A stretch of DNA of 64,000 nucleotides from Mycobacterium sp. IS-1742 (GTDB lineage: Bacteria; Actinomycetota; Actinomycetes; Mycobacteriales; Mycobacteriaceae): NCBI RefSeq assembly GCF_001500125.1, contig NZ_LQIV01000002.1:1-64000 (forward strand). The letters are read 5' to 3'. The translations under genes were made by a program, and so were the position numbers. Below, one piece after another: positions 60,076 to 64,000 of this stretch. The first letter of the stretch is position 1. The number at the start of each line of letters is the position of its first letter. The notes under the pieces are model-generated. The model saw only the letters and a list, made by a program, of their open reading frames with translations. It did not search any database and had not been told where the DNA came from.

Positions 60076-61158
60076 ATGTCGACAGAGGAACCGTTGCGGC
60101 TCGGAGTGCTGGCCGGTGACGGCATCGGACCCGAGATCGTCTCGGCCACTGTGCAGATCACCGAGCGCGCGCTGGCGGCGGTATCGGTTCCCGTCGACTG
60201 GCGGCGGCTGCGCATGGGAGCCGAGGCGATCACCGGTGACGGCACTCCCCTGCCGGACACCACGCTCGCCGCACTCGACCGTCTCGACGCGTGGCTGCTC
60301 GGCCCGCACGACAACGCGAGCTACCCCGCCCCGTTCCGTGACGCCCTGTCCCCCGGCGGCACCATCCGCAAACGCTACGGGCTCTACGCCAACATCCGGC
60401 CGGCCCGCCGACTGAGCGACACGATCCCCGCGGTGTGTCCCGCCCTCGACGTGGTGGTGGTGCGCGAGAACACCGAGGGCTTCTACTCCGACCGCAACAT
60501 GTACGACGGCGCCGGCGAGTTCATGCCGACCGCCGACGTCGCGATGGCGGTCGCCGTGTTCACCCGCGAAGCCTGCGAACGCATTGCGCACCAGGCGTTC
60601 CGACTGGCGCGCACGCGCCGCCGCTCGGTCACCGTCGCCCACAAGGCCAACGTGCTGTCCAAGACGACGGGGCTGTTCCGCGACAGCTGTCTCCGCATCG
60701 CCGAGCAGTACCCCGACGTCACCGTGCGCCTCGAACACATCGACGCGCTGGCCGCCCTGTTGGTCGCCCGACCCGCCGAATTCGACGTCATCGTCGCGGA
60801 GAACATGTTCGGCGACATCCTCTCCGACCTGACCGGTCAGCTCGCCGGTTCACTCGGCATGGCACCGTCGGTGAACGCGTCCGACACCAAGGCCATGGCG
60901 CAGGCCGCCCACGGTTCGGCGCCGGACATCGCCGGACGCAACACCGCCAATCCCGTCGCCATGATCCTGTCCACGGCGATGCTGCTCGAATGGCTGGCCG
61001 AACGCCACGGCCGCGCTGCGCTGGCGGGCGCCGCGGTCCTGATACGAGATGCGGTGTGCCGCAGCCTCGATGACGGGGTGCACACCCGCGACCTCGGCGG
61101 TGCGGCCACCACCACCGGCTTCACCGAACACGTGCTCTCGGTGCTCGCGTCGGCCTGA
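60076..61158 (+). CDS. Second isocitrate/isopropylmalate-family dehydrogenase
   Basis: A 360-aa paralogue in the same superfamily: LAGDGIGPEIVSATV, VVVRENTEGFYSDRNMYDG, the Lys in VTVAHKANVLSKTTGLFR, and AAHGSAPDIAGRNTANPVAM. ENTEGFYSDRNM and HKANV are closer to homoisocitrate/isocitrate type than tartrate type. It starts 62 bp after the tartrate-type gene on the same strand, so three genes probably share one catabolic operon. The exact substrate is not predicted. Confidence 0.88.
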   Translation: MSTEEPLRLGVLAGDGIGPEIVSATVQITERALAAVSVPVDWRRLRMGAEAITGDGTPLPDTTLAALDRLDAWLLGPHDNASYPAPFRDALSPGGTIRKRYGLYANIRPARRLSDTIPAVCPALDVVVVRENTEGFYSDRNMYDGAGEFMPTADVAMAVAVFTREACERIAHQAFRLARTRRRSVTVAHKANVLSKTTGLFRDSCLRIAEQYPDVTVRLEHIDALAALLVARPAEFDVIVAENMFGDILSDLTGQLAGSLGMAPSVNASDTKAMAQAAHGSAPDIAGRNTANPVAMILSTAMLLEWLAERHGRAALAGAAVLIRDAVCRSLDDGVHTRDLGGAATTTGFTEHVLSVLASA

Positions 61159-61162
61159 GCCG

Positions 61163-61696
61163 TTACGTCGCCTCGATCCCGTCCTTACCGTCGGCGGCCT
61201 TCTCACCGGCGTCCTCGGTGTCACGTCGCCGCTCGCGCAGCACAAACGCCGCCAACGCCAGCACCAGGACCACGCCGCCGAGGACGCCGATCTCGACGAC
61301 CGCTCTGGCGAACTCCGGACCCTTCTCCAGCAGCGTCGCCGCCTCCACGGAGAGCACCACGATCTCCTTGATACCGGCCAGGATTCCGACGATGAGGAAC
61401 GGTTCGGCGACGATCTCGTGCGACCGCAGGCACGTGCGGACGGCATAGAGCAGTTCGACGAAGATGAAGATCAGCAGCAGTCCGTCGAGCACTTCGAGCA
61501 TCACGGTCGACGCCGGTGTGTTGCGCAGCCTCAGCATCGTGTTGAACTGCGACACCAGCAGCGCGACCGAGCAGACGGCCAGCACGGCCGCGATGGCCCA
61601 GTAGACCGAGTCCTCGAGCATCCCGAGCGCCCGGTCGGCGAAGCGTTGACGCTCCTGCTCTTCCGGCTCGGTCTTCGTCCGTTCCGCCACCGCCAC
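61163..61696 (-). CDS. PsiE-like membrane protein
   Basis: A 177-aa protein with four TM helices (SVYWAIAAVLAVCSVALLVSQF, LEVLDGLLLIFIFVELLYAV, EPFLIVGILAGIKEIVVLSVEAA, VVEIGVLGGVVLVLALAAFVL) and charged N- and C-termini; IFVELLYAVRTCL and EPFLIVGILAGIKEIVV fit the phosphate-starvation-inducible PsiE family. It is convergent with the second dehydrogenase (4 bp). Confidence 0.78.
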   Translation of the reverse strand: MAVAERTKTEPEEQERQRFADRALGMLEDSVYWAIAAVLAVCSVALLVSQFNTMLRLRNTPASTVMLEVLDGLLLIFIFVELLYAVRTCLRSHEIVAEPFLIVGILAGIKEIVVLSVEAATLLEKGPEFARAVVEIGVLGGVVLVLALAAFVLRERRRDTEDAGEKAADGKDGIEAT

Positions 61697-61750
61697 CCTC
61701 TCCCACCGCCGTCCGAGTCAGTCAGGCTAACCGTCGATTCGCCTGAGAGG

Positions 61751-62230
61751 TCAGCGATTCAGCCACCAGATGCGCGACGACAGCACGGTCGCGAAACCAC
61801 ACCACAGCGGATAGAGGGCCAACGGCGCCGCCTGCGCACCTTTCGCTTCGACGGCGCGACGGGTCAGATCCGCACTGCTGGCGGCGAGTGCGCCCGCCGT
61901 CACCGCCGACAGTGCCAGCTTGTGCTGGTTGAAGAACAGCCACGACCAGCTGCCGTTGAGAATCAGATTGGCGGCCAGCGCCGTGGTGTAGGCCCGCGCC
62001 TTCTCCGGTTGGCCGGTGTCGCGGTAATGGTCGATCGTCGACGCCGAGACGGCCGCGATGTCGGCGTACAGCATCGGCCACACGATCCCGAACGTCTGGC
62101 CGGGCGGTTGGAAGCTCGGCTTCTTCAGCTTCGCGTACCACAGCGAGGGCATGTCGCGGTTGGCCAGTCCGCCGAGCGCGCCGGTGGCGAACACGGTGCC
62201 GGCGGTCCTGGCGAGGGTCGACGCGCGCAT
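61751..62230 (-). CDS. TspO/MBR-family membrane protein
   Basis: A 159-aa five-TM protein of the TspO/peripheral benzodiazepine receptor family: WYAKLKKPSFQPPGQTFGIVWPMLY and ILNGSWSWLFFNQHKLALS are the hallmark motifs. TspO binds porphyrins and is linked to oxidative stress. The first TM after the start (TLARTAGTVFATGALGGLA) is divergent. It lies upstream of the PsiE-like gene and is divergent from the MFS transporter. Confidence 0.88.
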   Translation of the reverse strand: MRASTLARTAGTVFATGALGGLANRDMPSLWYAKLKKPSFQPPGQTFGIVWPMLYADIAAVSASTIDHYRDTGQPEKARAYTTALAANLILNGSWSWLFFNQHKLALSAVTAGALAASSADLTRRAVEAKGAQAAPLALYPLWCGFATVLSSRIWWLNR

Positions 62231-62346
62231 GGGTTCCCTTTCGACGAGTCACGATCACGTACCCAGCACCGCCGCCCGGCAATCCTGACCGCCGCTGAGC
62301 TAGCGTCGTGAACGTCGAGATGCGCTGAGGATCGGAGTTTCGGTTG

Positions 62347-63810
62347 GTGGGCACGGGGGTCGCGCGCTCGACCACCACCGGCACCGTGCGCCCGGCGCTG
62401 TTGGTGGGCGGTCTGAGCATCGTGGTCCTCACCGTCGCCGTCCTGCAGACGGCGGTCGTGCCGGTGCTCGGGGTGATCGGGGAACAACTCGGCGCCTCCA
62501 CCGTCGCCGTGAGCTGGGCGGTCACCGCCAACCTGCTGGCCGCGATCGCAGCGACCCCACTGCTCGGCCGTCTGGCGGATCTCTACAGCAAGAAGCGCGT
62601 GCTACTGGGCGTGCTCGTCGTCGTGCTCGTCGGGTCGATCCTCGCGGCGGTGACCTCGTCGTTGCCGCTGTTGATCGTCGCCCGGGTGCTGCAGGGGGCC
62701 TCGTACGCGCTGTATCCGATCAGCGTGGCGGTGTTGCGCGAGGAACTCCCACCCGGACGGTTGGCCGGGGCGATGGCGGTCATGTCGGGCACACTCGGCT
62801 TCGGCGGCGGCGTCGGACTGGTGGTCGTCGGGCTGCTGATGAGCGGCGACGCGGACTACCACCGGGTGTTCTGGCTGACCACCGGTTTCACCGTCGTCGT
62901 CCTCGCGATCGTCGTGTTCCTGGTGCCTGCGCGCCGACGCCGCGCGGAGGGTTCGATCGACTGGCTCGGCGCCGTCGGTCTGGCGGCGGGGCTGTCGGCG
63001 GTGCTGCTGGCCGTCACCCAGGGCAACGCGTGGGGGTGGGTGTCGGCCCGGACGCTGGTCTGTGCGCTCGGGGGTGCGGCCGTTCTGGTGGCGTGGTGGC
63101 TGTGGGAGAAGCGGCGCGTGCATCCGCTGGTGTCCACGCGCATGCTCACCAAGCCGGCCATGCTGCTCACCAATCTCGCCACCATCTTCGTGGGGATGGG
63201 GCTGTACTTCGCATTCCTCGGGCTGACGCAGTTCGTCCAGATCCCGCGGGAGGCGGCCGGATACGGGTTCGGCGCCTCCGTGCTGCAGTCGAGTGTGGTG
63301 TACCTGCTCCCGGGTGCCGTGACGGGCTTCGCCGTCGCCCTGGTCAGCGGTCGCTTCATCGACCGGTACGGCGCCCGCCGTGTCCTGGTCGTCGCCGCGA
63401 TGGCCGGGGTCCTCGGGTTCGTTTTGCTGGCCGTCGCGCATGACCAGCCGTGGCAGGTGATCGCGGCGGGAATCCTGGCCAACGCCTACATCAGCCTCGG
63501 ATACGGCGCCCTCCCGGCACTGGTCGTCGCGGAGGTCGAGGCCGGTGAGACGGGGGTGGCCACCGGAATCAACGCGATCGCGCGCACGGTCGGCAGTTCC
63601 ATGGCCGCCGCGGTCGTCGCGGTGCTGCTGGGCCGTTCCGCGCCCGGCACCGCGGTGCCGATGGAGAGCAGCTTCGTGGTCGTCTTCGTCGCGGGCGCCG
63701 TCACCGCGGCGCTGGCGCTGACCCTGATCGCGCTCACCCGCGCCCGGCCACGGGCGGTCGACCCGGATGCGCTCTCACACACCCGCGCGATGAACCACGA
63801 ATGGGGTTAA
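62347..63810 (+). CDS. MFS (DHA2-type) multidrug transporter
   Basis: A 487-aa protein with ~14 TM helices. Family motifs: GRLADLYSKKRVLL between TM2-3 (motif A) and the TM5 motif VLREELPPGRLAGAMAVMSGTLGFGGGVG. DHA2 members export drugs or lipids with H+ antiport. GTG 62347 follows an in-frame TTG at 62344. It overlaps the cut-off SRPBCC gene at its 3' end. Confidence 0.88.
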   Translation: MGTGVARSTTTGTVRPALLVGGLSIVVLTVAVLQTAVVPVLGVIGEQLGASTVAVSWAVTANLLAAIAATPLLGRLADLYSKKRVLLGVLVVVLVGSILAAVTSSLPLLIVARVLQGASYALYPISVAVLREELPPGRLAGAMAVMSGTLGFGGGVGLVVVGLLMSGDADYHRVFWLTTGFTVVVLAIVVFLVPARRRRAEGSIDWLGAVGLAAGLSAVLLAVTQGNAWGWVSARTLVCALGGAAVLVAWWLWEKRRVHPLVSTRMLTKPAMLLTNLATIFVGMGLYFAFLGLTQFVQIPREAAGYGFGASVLQSSVVYLLPGAVTGFAVALVSGRFIDRYGARRVLVVAAMAGVLGFVLLAVAHDQPWQVIAAGILANAYISLGYGALPALVVAEVEAGETGVATGINAIARTVGSSMAAAVVAVLLGRSAPGTAVPMESSFVVVFVAGAVTAALALTLIALTRARPRAVDPDALSHTRAMNHEWG

Positions 63811-64000
63811 CGCAGCTTCGCGAGATTGCTGACCGATTTGTTCACGTCCGATTCGATGACCTTCGCGACCAGCGACCCCACCCGGGTGTTGAGCAGACCG
63901 CCGGACAGGTCGGCGACCACCCGGAAGTTCGAGCCGGTGTCCGGCTCCTCCTCGACGTGCAGGGAGAGCGCGATGCAGATCGCCGGGAACCCCGTGCCGA
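63807..64000 (-). CDS. Cut-off SRPBCC-family protein (C-terminal part only)
   Basis: The last 63 residues run off the window end: ALSLHVEEEPDTGSNFRVV, ADLSGGLLNTRVGSLVAKVIESDVNKSVSNLAKLR. The SDVNKSVSNL C-terminal helix fits polyketide-cyclase/SRPBCC proteins such as those conserved in mycobacteria. The stop (TAA, 63807-63809) overlaps the MFS stop on the other strand. The start is outside the window. Confidence 0.7.
   Translation of the reverse strand, partial: GTGFPAICIALSLHVEEEPDTGSNFRVVADLSGGLLNTRVGSLVAKVIESDVNKSVSNLAKLR

Overview
The window is high-GC actinobacterial DNA and almost certainly comes from a fast-growing mycobacterium (Mycolicibacterium type). The evidence is a furA-katG pair with a leaderless furA GTG, a RipD-type inactive NlpC/P60 protein, Rv0910-like and DUF5313 proteins, many GTG starts, and promoters whose -10 box sits 6-7 nt before the start codon. 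I see no rRNA, tRNA, CRISPR array or intact insertion sequence. The first ~170 bases are mostly G homopolymer and look like a poor-quality contig end.

Layout. 0-9.7 kb: a damaged NlpC/P60 gene, an ArsR-SRPBCC regulator with two palindromic operators, a minus-strand signalling operon (RsbU-type phosphatase, CHASE3 histidine kinase, Rcp1-like receiver, alpha/beta hydrolase), an M15 peptidase lipoprotein, an acyltransferase-3/SGNH pair and an APH(6)-type kinase. 9.7-16 kb: furA-katG, an orphan Rv0910-like SRPBCC gene, an acyl-CoA carboxylase subunit and an aldehyde dehydrogenase. 16-21 kb: a two-repeat, cysteine-free protein followed by a large M50 protease with an N-terminal PqqD-like (RiPP recognition) domain, then membrane proteins. 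21-27 kb: MOSC protein, MDR oxidoreductase, a spore-photoproduct-lyase homologue, DUF6480, ripD and a DUF4185 exported protein. 27-37 kb: a TetR/DUF1214/sulfotransferase operon, DUF808, acyl-CoA ligase, a second SPL-type radical SAM gene, enoyl-CoA hydratase, S4 protein, aldo-keto reductase and a ParD-like/zeta-toxin module with twin operators.

37-49 kb: EamA exporter, FKBP lipoprotein, hydrolase, NDH-2-like dehydrogenase, a TetR gene divergent from DUF1772-NIPSNAP-DUF4267 with three copies of one palindrome, GMC oxidoreductase, MpaB-like oxygenase plus TetR, a ~400 bp non-coding patch with short repeats, epoxide hydrolase, a hypothetical gene and an AhpD-like protein. 50-54.5 kb: five translationally coupled genes joining a sulfonate/taurine-type ABC importer to an AprA-like flavoprotein and an AprB-like 2x[4Fe-4S] ferredoxin. 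54.5-57.3 kb: Acg-type nitroreductase divergent from an OhrR-like MarR with a perfect operator, plus small proteins. 57.3-61.2 kb: a dicarboxylate (DASS) permease coupled to two decarboxylating beta-hydroxyacid dehydrogenases. 61-64 kb: PsiE-like, TspO/MBR, MFS exporter and a cut-off SRPBCC gene.

The best candidates for undescribed biology are the PqqD-M50 protease with its repeat-protein neighbour, the coupled ABC-importer/AprAB-like operon, and the two SPL-type enzymes that keep the Tyr-Cys-Tyr motif and a candidate hydrogen-donor cysteine in a non-sporulating lineage.
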